Shown here: positions 27,080-34,935 of the stretch, piece by piece
Layout of the letters: each line of letters opens with the position of its first letter
Numbering within the stretch: position 1 is the first letter of the stretch
Assembly (NCBI RefSeq): GCF_028617075.1
Contig: NZ_JAQKGV010000014.1
Coordinates: 1 to 64,000, forward strand
Length of the DNA: 64,000 nucleotides
Direction of reading: 5' to 3'
From: Rubrobacter calidifluminis
GTDB lineage: Bacteria > Actinomycetota > Rubrobacteria > Rubrobacterales > Rubrobacteraceae
Made by a program: the position numbers and the translations under genes
Notes under the pieces: generated by a model
Seen by the model: only the letters and a program-made list of their open reading frames with translations
What the model was told of the DNA's origin: nothing
The model's database searches: none

Positions 27080-27163
27080 TGCGAGAGGCGGGATTTGAAC
27101 CCGCACGCCCGTGAAGGGCACTAGATCCTAAATCTAGCGTGTCTACCGTTCCACCACTCTCGC
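27080..27163 (-). tRNA. tRNA-Leu (anticodon UAG)
   Basis: 84 nt, class II. Acceptor GCGAGAG/CTCTCGC, TGGTGGAAC..GGTAGACACGC D-region, anticodon stem CTAGA/TCTAG around TTTAGGA (anticodon TAG), long variable arm (TGCCCTTCACGGGCG), T-arm GGGTTCAAATCCC and discriminator A. CCA is not encoded. Confidence 0.96.
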
Positions 27164-27265
27164 ACTCCCGAAAACATAAACCGCAAACGATTATAACAGC
27201 AGCCCTGCCCCCGCCCCGCCAGGCCCCATGGTTTACGCTACGGGCGCACGAAGGACGCCGGGGCC

Positions 27266-28294
27266 TCAGATCATCTTCTTCCAGTACAGGTAGAAGATCA
27301 TCGCCACCCCGAGCAGCATCATGACCCCGCTCACGATGTACATGCCATAGGGGTTGTGCTGCGCGAGGAAGTTCTCGTGGCTGAAGTTCATCCCGTAGAC
27401 GCCGGTGATGAAGGTGAGCGGGAGGAAGATGGTCGAGATGGCCGTCAGCCGCTGCATGGTCTTGTTTATCCTCTGGGTCTGCTGAGTGGTGTAGATCTCG
27501 AGAGACCCCGCGAGGTAGTCGCGCATGGTGTCGATCATGTCCACCACCCGGTCGAGGTGGTCGCGCACGTCGTCGTAGTGCATCCGGCTCTCCTCGGGGA
27601 TGAGCCGGGTGGTCGGCCGAAGCAGCACGCTTATCACGTCGCGCAGAGGCACCGCGAGCCGCCTGAGGGCCGTCAGCTCGTGCTTGAGGTGGAAGAGCGA
27701 ATCGAGCACTGGAGAGTCCGCGTCTGCCTCCTCGGCCAGAAGCCTGTCCTCTATGCCGTCGACCATCGCCGAGAGCCGGTTCATTATCGGGAGGTACTCG
27801 TCGACTACCGCGTCGAAGACCGTGTGCGCGACGTTGGCCGGCAGCGCCGAGACGAACTCGTCTCCTTTGAGCAGCCGCCTCCTCACCCGCTCGAGCTCGC
27901 GCAGGGGCCGCGGGTGGACGCACACGACGTAGTTGGGCCCCACGTACATGTCTATCTCGACGGTCTGCACCCGGCGGGTCTTCTCCGAGAGGTGGAAGGA
28001 GAAGAGCGCGATGAACAGGTAGTCGTCGTAGATGTCCACCTTGGGCAGGTGGCTCCTGGTGAAGCAGTCCTCTATCGTGAGGTCGTCGAACTCGAAGACC
28101 TCGCGCAACAGCTCGCCGTAGCGCCCGTTCTGCCCTCCCTCAACACTGTAGATGTCGCACCAGATCAGCGCCTCGGGATCGGCGAGATGCTCGGGCAGCT
28201 CGTCGATCCCGACGTCGGTCCGCAACGTCCCGGACCCGTCGAGGACCAGGATGTCGACGCTCTCGGGCAGGTTCTTGGTCTTCGTATACTCCAC
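27266..28294 (-). CDS. corA: CorA-family magnesium/divalent-cation channel
   Basis: 342 aa from GTG 28294. Large N-terminal cytoplasmic domain and two C-terminal TM helices; the pore signature YGMNF is in FITGVYGMNFSHENF, and the protein ends in the lysines of YLYWKKMI. The family forms pentameric Mg2+/Co2+ channels. The start is uncertain: no good Shine-Dalgarno precedes GTG 28294, and an upstream GTG (28345) would overlap the SGNH-hydrolase gene. The gene follows that one closely, possibly co-transcribed. Confidence 0.92.
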   Translation of the reverse strand: MEYTKTKNLPESVDILVLDGSGTLRTDVGIDELPEHLADPEALIWCDIYSVEGGQNGRYGELLREVFEFDDLTIEDCFTRSHLPKVDIYDDYLFIALFSFHLSEKTRRVQTVEIDMYVGPNYVVCVHPRPLRELERVRRRLLKGDEFVSALPANVAHTVFDAVVDEYLPIMNRLSAMVDGIEDRLLAEEADADSPVLDSLFHLKHELTALRRLAVPLRDVISVLLRPTTRLIPEESRMHYDDVRDHLDRVVDMIDTMRDYLAGSLEIYTTQQTQRINKTMQRLTAISTIFLPLTFITGVYGMNFSHENFLAQHNPYGMYIVSGVMMLLGVAMIFYLYWKKMI

Positions 28295-28307
28295 GACGTC
28301 ACAGATT

Positions 28308-29180
28308 CTACCAGCCCGCCCCCCGTCGAAACGATCGTTCTCCACCCCCTCTCTTCCTGCCGGATCCGCCGATCGCCTCCCGTACGCCGGCGGCGACGAG
28401 GGAGGCGTATAACCTGGCCCCGAGCGGCGTGAGGTGCACACCGTCGGGTGCGAAGTACTCCGGATGTCCGGCGCTCGCCGCGTGCCAGTCGACGAGCACC
28501 GCCCTGGCGGGATACCGCCTCACCCCGGCGGAGATCACGGCGTTGTTCGGGGGTATCCATGGCCTCGGCGCCGCATCGTCGACGAAGACGACCCCCCGCG
28601 CCCCATCGAGCACCCTCATGATGGTGTCGAACTCCCGGGGCGTTATGGTCCCATTGGTCCCGAGGTGCACGACGACCACCCCGCCCGTGAGCCCCCGGGA
28701 CCGCAGCCGCTCCAGAATGCCGATCGCGGGCTCGACCTGCAGGCCGACCCGCGCGTCGACCGCGACGAGGTCGGGGATGTCCCGCTCGAGATAAGGCACC
28801 GCATCCAGCATCACCGACTCACCGACGGCCACCACCGGAACGTAACCCCTGACAAAGGAACCTCTCCAACCGGAGCCGTCCCGTCCCCCCACGGCCGTCC
28901 GACCCCCTCGCGCGGTACGTAGGGTGCCCCCGGATCCCACACCACCGGTCGTGCCGCCGGGCGCGCTCGACTCCCGCGTCGAGGCCGGCACCCGCGCGGA
29001 GGTACCGCCCGTCGCCGCCTCGACCCCTGATGTCTCACCGGGACGAAACCGGTGCCCGTCACAACCGGTGGCGAGCAGCACGGCGACGAGGACACATACC
29101 ACCCCGATGCCCATACTCCACCGCACAGCACGCGCTATATGTAATCCACGCTCCCGCACGAAGACCACACCCTCTGGCAT
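28308..29180 (-). CDS. Secreted or lipid-anchored SGNH/GDSL-type hydrolase
   Basis: 290 aa. An N-terminal hydrophobic segment (WSMGIGVVCVLVAVLLATGC) ends in a lipobox-like LATGC, then a long Gly/Ser/Thr-rich linker. The C-terminal domain has SGNH blocks: block I VVAVGESVMLDAV (Ser in GES), block III VVHLGTNGTI (Asn in GTN) and block V APDGVHLTPLGARLYA (Asp and His of the triad). This arrangement resembles the extracellular domain of OatA-type acyltransferases, without the acyltransferase-3 membrane part. It could modify cell-wall O-acetyl groups; the substrate is unknown. Confidence 0.82.
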   Translation of the reverse strand: MPEGVVFVRERGLHIARAVRWSMGIGVVCVLVAVLLATGCDGHRFRPGETSGVEAATGGTSARVPASTRESSAPGGTTGGVGSGGTLRTARGGRTAVGGRDGSGWRGSFVRGYVPVVAVGESVMLDAVPYLERDIPDLVAVDARVGLQVEPAIGILERLRSRGLTGGVVVVHLGTNGTITPREFDTIMRVLDGARGVVFVDDAAPRPWIPPNNAVISAGVRRYPARAVLVDWHAASAGHPEYFAPDGVHLTPLGARLYASLVAAGVREAIGGSGRKRGGGERSFRRGAGW

Positions 29181-29185
29181 TGCCG

Positions 29186-29191
29186 TATAAT
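29186..29191 (+). promoter_or_regulatory. Candidate -10 box of the ArsR-type regulator gene
   Basis: Perfect TATAAT about 55 bases upstream of the regulator start. The -35 region is not clear, which would fit a regulated or extended promoter. The following bases CATCAAGGTATCATC are a possible but weak operator. Confidence 0.45.
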
Positions 29192-29246
29192 CATCAAGGT
29201 ATCATCGAGAGGTAGAGGTTCCAAGCATACGAACAGCGAGGTGGAG

Positions 29247-29588
29247 ATGGCAGGGGCTCACAGACGCAGGCTCTCCGACGAAGGCTTCGAGCTCGTGGCC
29301 GAGCAGTTCAAGGTCTTCGCCGAGCCGATGAGGTTGAAGCTCGTCTACGCGCTCATGGACGGCGAGAAGAAGGTATCCGAGCTGGTCGAGGAGACCGGAG
29401 GGCTGCAGGCCAACGTCTCTAAACACCTGGGGGTGTTGCTCGATGCCGGGGTCGTCAGACGGCGCAAGCAGGGTACGAGCTCCTACTACCGCATAGCGGA
29501 CGAGAAGGTCTACGAGCTTTGCGATCTTATGTGTGGCTCGGTGGAGAGTCGGCTCTCCGGCCGTCTGGAAGGTCTCGCCCTCTCCTGA
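29247..29588 (+). CDS. ArsR-family winged-helix transcriptional regulator
   Basis: 113 aa (118-residue-class ArsR fold). FKVFAEPMRLKLVYALMDGE, then VSELVEETGGLQANVSKHLGVLLDAGVVRRRKQGTSSYY show the winged helix. A C-terminal pair of cysteines in YELCDLMCGSVE could bind metal or act as a thiol switch; there is no ArsR-type CxC near the recognition helix. It faces a minus-strand sulfur/redox gene row across a shared terminator, so sulfur or thiol sensing is a reasonable guess, not shown. The start may also be GTG 29241. Confidence 0.85.
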   Translation: MAGAHRRRLSDEGFELVAEQFKVFAEPMRLKLVYALMDGEKKVSELVEETGGLQANVSKHLGVLLDAGVVRRRKQGTSSYYRIADEKVYELCDLMCGSVESRLSGRLEGLALS

Positions 29589-29608
29589 GGATTATCTGCA
29601 AGACAAGA

Positions 29609-29640
29609 AGAGGGGGCGGGTCGTAGGACCCGCCCCCTCT
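29609..29640. terminator. Bidirectional Rho-independent terminator
   Basis: A perfect 14-bp stem, AGAGGGGGCGGGTC (29609-29622) with GACCCGCCCCCTCT (29627-29640), loop GTAG. It is followed by TTTC on the plus strand and flanked by an A-rich stretch on the other side. It separates two convergent genes, so it can serve both. Confidence 0.9.
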
Positions 29641-29672
29641 TTCGTTCCAGAATCGGCCGGGGATGCCTTCTC

Positions 29673-30020
29673 TCAGGCCACACGCCCTTCGAAGGGGAAC
29701 CCCTCCTTCTTCCAGTCCTTTACGCCCCCCGAGACGTTGGCGACGTCGATACCATCCCCGGAGAGCATCTTCGCCGCCATCGCGCTGCGGCTCCCGGAGC
29801 GACAGATCGTCAGGATCCTACGTCCCTGCGGAAGATCCTGGCGGCGCTCCTGCAGCTCGCCGAGCGGGATGTGCAGCGCACCGGGGACACGTCCGGCCTC
29901 CCACTCGTCGCCCTCGCGCACGTCGAGCAGCACGGCGTCGTCGGAGGAGAGCTGCTCGTAGGCCTCGCGCGGGGAGAGGTCCGGCACCGAAGACCCGCCG
30001 CCGAAGAGCCACCCGAACAT
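29673..30020 (-). CDS. Single-domain rhodanese-like sulfurtransferase
   Basis: 115 aa. Rhodanese fold with active-site Cys in ILTICRSGSRSAMAAKML (CRSGSR loop) and the N-terminal DLSPREAYEQLSSDDAVLLDVRE. It would carry sulfur as a persulfide. Its start overlaps the stop of the thioredoxin gene by one base (position 30020), so the two are coupled. Last gene of a DUF302-glutaredoxin-thioredoxin-rhodanese unit. Confidence 0.92.
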   Translation of the reverse strand: MFGWLFGGGSSVPDLSPREAYEQLSSDDAVLLDVREGDEWEAGRVPGALHIPLGELQERRQDLPQGRRILTICRSGSRSAMAAKMLSGDGIDVANVSGGVKDWKKEGFPFEGRVA

Positions 30021-30361
30021 CAGGCGGCCTCCCCGGCGAAGCGCGCGAGCCCGAAGGCCTCCTCTATCATCCCCTTGGGCAGGGCCCCGACGACGGCCTG
30101 CGGCTGCTTACCCGGCTCGAAGAAGGCGATCGTCGGTATGCTCGATATACCGAACCTCCCCGCTGTACCGGGCTCGGCGTCGATGTTCACCTTCGCCACC
30201 TTGACCCGGCCGTCGTACTCCTCGGCGATCTTCTCCATCACCGGCGCCACCGCCCGGCAGGGAGCGCACCACTCAGCCCAGAAGTCCACGATCACGGGGA
30301 CCTCGGAGTTTATAACCTCCTCCTCGAAATTCTCTTCTCCGACCTGTACCGGAACCGCCAT
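30020..30361 (-). CDS. Thioredoxin
   Basis: 113 aa. Active site WCAPC in VIVDFWAEWCAPCRAVAPVM, cis-proline in ISSIPTIAFFEPG. Cytoplasmic dithiol reductase. ATG 30361 is chosen; the longer frame upstream overlaps the glutaredoxin gene and is unlike the family. In this setting it may reduce persulfides on the rhodanese or on redox regulators (inference). Confidence 0.94.
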   Translation of the reverse strand: MAVPVQVGEENFEEEVINSEVPVIVDFWAEWCAPCRAVAPVMEKIAEEYDGRVKVAKVNIDAEPGTAGRFGISSIPTIAFFEPGKQPQAVVGALPKGMIEEAFGLARFAGEAA

Positions 30362-30393
30362 CTCTCTCGAAAACCTCCCGTCTCTGAAAATCT

Positions 30394-30636
30394 TCACGAA
30401 GCCCGGCGGGCGAGCTCCTGGTCGATGCGCGGCCGGTCGAAACCGACGATCCACCTGCTGCCGATCTTTATCACCGGCACGCCGGTAGATCCGGTCTTGC
30501 GCGCCAGATCCCGCGCCGCCGCCGGGTCGCGCTCTATGTTCACCTCCTTGAAAGGAACCCGCCTCTCCTGCAGATATCGCTTCGCCCTCCTGCACCACGG
30601 ACAGCTCGACGTCGTGAATACGATCACCTTCGACAT
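30394..30636 (-). CDS. Glutaredoxin-like (NrdH/Grx) protein
   Basis: 80 aa. MSKVIVFTTSSCPWCRRAKRYL carries the CPWC active site; STGVPVIKIGSRWIVGFD has the cis-proline and substrate-binding region. Small thiol-disulfide carrier, with CPWC differing from the NrdH CVQC form. ATG 30636. It overlaps nothing but lies 22 bases after the DUF302 gene. Confidence 0.92.
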   Translation of the reverse strand: MSKVIVFTTSSCPWCRRAKRYLQERRVPFKEVNIERDPAAARDLARKTGSTGVPVIKIGSRWIVGFDRPRIDQELARRAS

Positions 30637-30658
30637 ACCGCTCCAGACCTCCTTAGTT

Positions 30659-31057
30659 CTAATCACCGGCGAGCTCGCCCACGACGCGCTCGAAGTCCTC
30701 CCGGACCCGCCGCGCGATCGCGTCGAGCCTCTCGTTGCCTACTACGGAGAGCATGACCTCAGGCTCTACCGCCGCAACCACCGTACGCCCATCCCGCCGG
30801 TAAACGGCCAAATTGCAAGGCAGAAGCGCCCCGAGGTCGGGCTCGACCCCCAGAGCCTCGCTCGCCAGCGGCGGGTTGCAGGCCCCGAGGATCACGTACG
30901 GCTCCCTCTCCACCCCAAGCCTCTCCTTGAGCTTCGCAGCGACGTCTATCTCACAGAGTACCCCGTAACCGGCCTCCGCCAGCAGTGCCCGCGCCCGCTT
31001 CACGACCTCCTCGAAAGGAAGCGCGGTCCTGCCAGAGATTACATACCCTTCACGCAT
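30659..31057 (-). CDS. DUF302-family protein
   Basis: 132 aa from ATG 31057, preceded by GAGGAGGA. DUF302 is a small alpha/beta fold often found near sulfur-oxidation or redox genes. Features: TALPFEEVVKRARALLAEAGYG, VLCEIDVAAKLKERLG, YVILGACNPPLASEALG and ALLPCNLAVYRRDG. Three cysteines could bind a ligand or metal. Function is not established. It is the first gene of the minus-strand unit that runs into glutaredoxin, thioredoxin and rhodanese. Confidence 0.85.
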   Translation of the reverse strand: MREGYVISGRTALPFEEVVKRARALLAEAGYGVLCEIDVAAKLKERLGVEREPYVILGACNPPLASEALGVEPDLGALLPCNLAVYRRDGRTVVAAVEPEVMLSVVGNERLDAIARRVREDFERVVGELAGD

Positions 31058-31172
31058 CACGCCCGTCCTCCTCAACAAAACATCCGCCAGAGATCGCCAT
31101 CCAGCTTTATATTACCACATAATCATAAATACACAAAAGATTCATCCCTGGTGTGGTGTTCGTATGGAGGCA

Positions 31173-31541
31173 TCAGGCGAACGCTATGTAGGCGATGAAC
31201 GCGGTTCCGAAGAGCAGGACGCCGAGGGCGACGAGGAGGTAGAGGGCGGCGGAGTCTGTGAAATATCCCTCCTGTATGTTCCTTCTGAACCTGACGAAAT
31301 GAACAAGGGCCGCGACTTCTATGAGGCCGCCGAGCGCGACCAAGGCCAGCCCGACTGCCGAAAGCCCGGATGGGGGCTGATGGACAGAGGGCAGAAGCAC
31401 GCCTGAGGTGCGGGCGATCGCGTGCAGCAGGATGCCGAATCCTATCGCGTTGAGGCCGGTGCGCACCCAGGAGAGGACGGTGCGCTCGCCCGCGAGCTCC
31501 TCGCGCCAGAGGGTCTCGCCTTCGGGGATCTCGCCGCGCAA
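31173..31541 (-). CDS. DUF202-family membrane protein (second of a tandem pair)
   Basis: 122 aa, three TM helices. The DUF202 start motif is LAGERTVLSWVRTGLNAIGFG. It starts with TTG one base after the stop of the upstream paralogue, so they are a translationally coupled pair. The role of DUF202 is unknown; the protein is related to eukaryotic VTC-associated domains. Confidence 0.85.
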   Translation of the reverse strand: MRGEIPEGETLWREELAGERTVLSWVRTGLNAIGFGILLHAIARTSGVLLPSVHQPPSGLSAVGLALVALGGLIEVAALVHFVRFRRNIQEGYFTDSAALYLLVALGVLLFGTAFIAYIAFA

Positions 31542-31542
31542 C

Positions 31543-31977
31543 CTAGCTCCCCTCCAGGAGGGCGTAGACGATGAAAGCCATGGCGAGCAGTAGGCTGCCG
31601 ACCACGACGACCATGTAGGGGGTGGCGCTGGCCAGGAAGATCCCCTCCCGGATCATGCGACGGGTGCGGAAGAACTGGAGGGAGCCGGCGATCAGGGTTA
31701 TGCAGCCCAGCGCGACCATGACGACGCCGAAGCTTTCGGAGGCGGCGGCCCCCCCGCCCGAACCGGCCACCAGCGCCCCGGCCCGCTCGACGACGAAGCC
31801 CACCGAGATCAGGCCGACCCCCGTCCTGACCCACGCGAGGAGCGTCCTTTCGTTGGCCAGATGCTCCCTTATCTCGGTGTCCCGTTTGGGGCGCTCAGCC
31901 TTCTCCTCGAAGCCCTTGCGCCGGAAGAGCCTCAAACTCCACCCCCGGATCCGCCGCGGCCAACTGCCACCTCGCAA
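31543..31977 (-). CDS. DUF202-family membrane protein (first of a tandem pair)
   Basis: 144 aa, three TM helices after a basic N-terminus. Motif LANERTLLAWVRTGVGLISVG matches its neighbour, suggesting duplication, although the rest has diverged. Together they may form a heteromeric membrane complex. The TTG start at 31977 is the earliest in frame and is uncertain. It lies just downstream of the molybdoenzyme gene in the same direction. Confidence 0.83.
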   Translation of the reverse strand: MRGGSWPRRIRGWSLRLFRRKGFEEKAERPKRDTEIREHLANERTLLAWVRTGVGLISVGFVVERAGALVAGSGGGAAASESFGVVMVALGCITLIAGSLQFFRTRRMIREGIFLASATPYMVVVVGSLLLAMAFIVYALLEGS

Positions 31978-32004
31978 AGCAATGATATCACCGGCGCATC
32001 TTCC

Positions 32005-34917
32005 TCAGTCTCTCCCGGAATGGACGAAGAACATCTCCCTCGCGGGACGGAAGGGACGGTCGAAGACCTCCGGGCGCCTGAGGCCGTTCTCGAGCGGGCC
32101 AGGCCGGGTCATCGCGAGCCAGCGGCGGTAGACCTCGAGGCTCTTCTTCGTATCCACGCAGACGTCCCCGTAGCGGTCCCCCTCGCGGGCCTTCTCGACG
32201 AAGACGGCCTGGTGCCAGCAGTGCATCCCGCTTATCGGGTCTGGATGGACCGGGAAGGTGAGGTTCTGGTGCACCCCTCCGTCCCCCCAGAAGATGCGCC
32301 TGGTGTCGGGGTCTGGGGAGTCGTAGGGGTGCGGGCCTTCAAGCTGGCGCATACTCCAGATGCCATCGCCGGTGCGTTCGATCTCGATGACCGCGCCGGA
32401 CCAGTGCTCACCTCCCGCATCCTGCCTCCTGCGCCAGCGGCCCAGGTGATGCGAGCAGGCGACGACACCCGGCGTTATCCCCTCGGTGACCCACGCGTGG
32501 TTGACGGAGTAGCCGATCTCGGTCACGACCCGTACCAGGTCCCCGGTCTCTATGCCGCGCTCCCCGGCGTCCTTCGGATGGATCCAGAGCGGGTTCTTGT
32601 TGGAGATCTCGTTGAGCCACTTGGAGTTTCCGCTTCTGGTGTGGATGAGCGTGGGCAGACGGAAGGTGGCGTTGAGGACGAGCTGCCCCTCCTTCAGGTT
32701 CTCCGGGTGGACGTGGCTCTTCTCGTAGCAGGGCGTGGCGTACTCGGGCCAGCCCCACTCGGCGAGCGTCCGGGAGAAGATCTCGAGTTTGCCGCTCCTG
32801 GTCGGGAAACCTTCGCGGGGTTCACCTTTCACCTGCACCCCGACGTGCGGCAGACGGCGTTTCTCCCTTATGACCCCCTCGCTGCGGCTCTCTTCGGTGG
32901 TGAGGGTGCCGTCCGGTTCGACGCGGGCACCCTCCACCTCCTCGGGAGAGAGGATGCGCATGTGGCGCTCGTACGTCTCGCGCTTTACCTCGAAGGCCCC
33001 GTAGCGTCTCATGTACTCGAGCGGCGTGAGCCCCTCCCCGGCGGCCTTCTCCGGCAGGCCGGGTACGGCGTTCTCGAAGATCCAGCGGTAGTACTCCTCG
33101 ACGGTGAGCTTCTCGCCGGGCCGGTAGGGGCTCTCGAAGTGTTCCCGGATGCCCAGAGACCCGTCCGGGTCTATCTTCCAGGAGAGCTCGATCCAGAACT
33201 CGTCGTCCTCCCAGACCTCGCCGGGGTTGGCTTCGTAGGTGTAGGTGATCTTCTCCCCCCGCCGCCTCGCCGCCTCGCGCAGCACGGGCTGGCGGAAGGA
33301 GATCCAGGTCCCCGAGTGGGTCTCCTGGCTCATCAGGTCGTGACGCTCCGGGCCGTGCCCCAAAGGAAGCACGTAGTCGGCGAAGTACGCCGTCTCGTTC
33401 CACGTCGGCGTCAGGGCCACGTGGCAGCCGACGTACTCCTCGTTCTGCAGGACCTCCATCCAGCTGAAGCCGTCCGGGAAGGTCCACACCGGGTTGATGA
33501 CCCGGCTGAAGTACACCTCCATCCTCCCACGCCCTTCCATGAGGAAATGCGGGATGAGGAAGCTCATCTCGTAGTTGGCGAGCGGGTATTCGTCCGGGTA
33601 GTTGAGAGAGTTCCACGCCTTCTGCGGCTCGGGGTGCTTCCAGAACTTCGGCACCCACTTGCTCCAGCCGTTCGGGTTGGTCCCACCCTTGCGGCCCCAG
33701 CTCCCGGTGAGGACGTTCAGGAAGACGAGCGCCCTGCCGGCCATCCAGCCGTGCAGGTTGGCCGCCGTCGCCGCCCGCCAGGTGTGCGAGGCGACGCGCG
33801 GCGCGGCCTCCCCGATGACCCGGGCCACCTCGACTATCTTCCCGGCCTCGACCCCGCTCTCCCTCTCGGCGTACTCGGGGGTGAAGAAGGCGTAATCTTC
33901 TTTCAAAGCCTCGATGAAGGCGTCGAAGGAGTCCTGCTCCCTCTCCGGGTGTTTGTTCTGCATGTACTCTGGCCAGCTGGTCCAGTCGCGCAGGTACTCC
34001 GCGTCGTAGAGGCCCTCGTCGAGGATGATCTCAGCCATCGCAAGGAAGAGGGCGGCCTCCGAGCCCGGGCGGGCCGGCAGCCAGTAGTCGGCCATCGCCG
34101 CCGAGTTGGAGAGGCGTGGATCGACGACGATGAGCTTCGCCCCCTTCATCTTGCCCTCGATGATGCGCTGGGCGTGCGGGTTGAAGTAGTGACCAGACTC
34201 CAGATGGGAGCTCATGAGGATAATCGCCTGGGCATTGGCGTGGTCGGGGGAGGGCCGGTCGAAACCACTCCACACCTGGTACCCGAACCGCCCGCCGGAG
34301 GAGCAGACGTTGGTGTGCGAGGTGTGGGCGTCCACGCCCCACGCCTTGAAGACGCGGTCCATGTGCTCGAGCTCGAAGCCGGGCCGGCCGACGTGGTAGA
34401 AGATCTCGTCGCGCCGCCCCTCCACGATGGCCCGGCGCACCCGCTGCGCTATGTCTTCGAGGGCTTCATCCCAGGAGACGCGCTCCCACTGTCCCGACCC
34501 GCGCGGTCCCTTCCTCCTCAAGGGGTGGAGGATACGGTCGTGGTCCTTTATCTGGTTGATGGTCGCAGGTCCTTTGGCACAGTTGCGCCCGCGGCTCCCG
34601 GGGTGCAGCGGGTGCCCCTCGAACTTGCGGACCTCGCGGCTCTCTTTGTCTATGTAGGCAAGCAGCCCGCAGGCGGCTTCGCAATTGAAACAGACGGTCG
34701 GGACGATCTGGTAGCTCTTCTTCTGTCGGCGGGTCCACCCTTTCGCCTCGTACTCCGTCCAGTCGTCCCACCGCTCGGGCGGGGGATATCCGGTGAGCGA
34801 GCTGCCCGGCGCGAGCCGGCGCACGTCCCCCCGCTCCGGCTGGTCCACGTCGGGGATGATGTGGAGCTTCGTCGCCACCCGCTCGATGAGCGGTCTTTTC
34901 GGTTCCACGCGAGTCAC
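32005..34917 (-). CDS. Molybdopterin oxidoreductase catalytic subunit (sulfur-type, SoeA/PsrA/PhsA-like)
   Basis: 970 aa. N-terminal 4Fe-4S motif CFNCEAACGLL with the fourth Cys in GRNCAKGPA (about residues 76-115), then the three Mo-bis-MGD domains; the probable Mo ligand is Cys in HTNVCSSGGRFG, as in sulfur-compound and nitrate-type enzymes. No Tat signal is present, so it should work in the cytoplasm, like the sulfite dehydrogenase SoeA and unlike periplasmic PsrA/TtrA. The partner is the fused FeS-NrfD protein upstream. Sulfite oxidation or polysulfide/thiosulfate chemistry fits the surrounding genes; exact substrate is inference. Confidence 0.85.
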   Translation of the reverse strand: MTRVEPKRPLIERVATKLHIIPDVDQPERGDVRRLAPGSSLTGYPPPERWDDWTEYEAKGWTRRQKKSYQIVPTVCFNCEAACGLLAYIDKESREVRKFEGHPLHPGSRGRNCAKGPATINQIKDHDRILHPLRRKGPRGSGQWERVSWDEALEDIAQRVRRAIVEGRRDEIFYHVGRPGFELEHMDRVFKAWGVDAHTSHTNVCSSGGRFGYQVWSGFDRPSPDHANAQAIILMSSHLESGHYFNPHAQRIIEGKMKGAKLIVVDPRLSNSAAMADYWLPARPGSEAALFLAMAEIILDEGLYDAEYLRDWTSWPEYMQNKHPEREQDSFDAFIEALKEDYAFFTPEYAERESGVEAGKIVEVARVIGEAAPRVASHTWRAATAANLHGWMAGRALVFLNVLTGSWGRKGGTNPNGWSKWVPKFWKHPEPQKAWNSLNYPDEYPLANYEMSFLIPHFLMEGRGRMEVYFSRVINPVWTFPDGFSWMEVLQNEEYVGCHVALTPTWNETAYFADYVLPLGHGPERHDLMSQETHSGTWISFRQPVLREAARRRGEKITYTYEANPGEVWEDDEFWIELSWKIDPDGSLGIREHFESPYRPGEKLTVEEYYRWIFENAVPGLPEKAAGEGLTPLEYMRRYGAFEVKRETYERHMRILSPEEVEGARVEPDGTLTTEESRSEGVIREKRRLPHVGVQVKGEPREGFPTRSGKLEIFSRTLAEWGWPEYATPCYEKSHVHPENLKEGQLVLNATFRLPTLIHTRSGNSKWLNEISNKNPLWIHPKDAGERGIETGDLVRVVTEIGYSVNHAWVTEGITPGVVACSHHLGRWRRRQDAGGEHWSGAVIEIERTGDGIWSMRQLEGPHPYDSPDPDTRRIFWGDGGVHQNLTFPVHPDPISGMHCWHQAVFVEKAREGDRYGDVCVDTKKSLEVYRRWLAMTRPGPLENGLRRPEVFDRPFRPAREMFFVHSGRD

Positions 34918-34935
34918 TCTCTCCTCCTCCTACCT

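Noticed and set aside
23780-27124. Plus-strand frame antisense to clpX, clpP and tig
   Set aside because: Shadow of well-supported minus-strand genes; it also runs into the tRNA-Leu gene.
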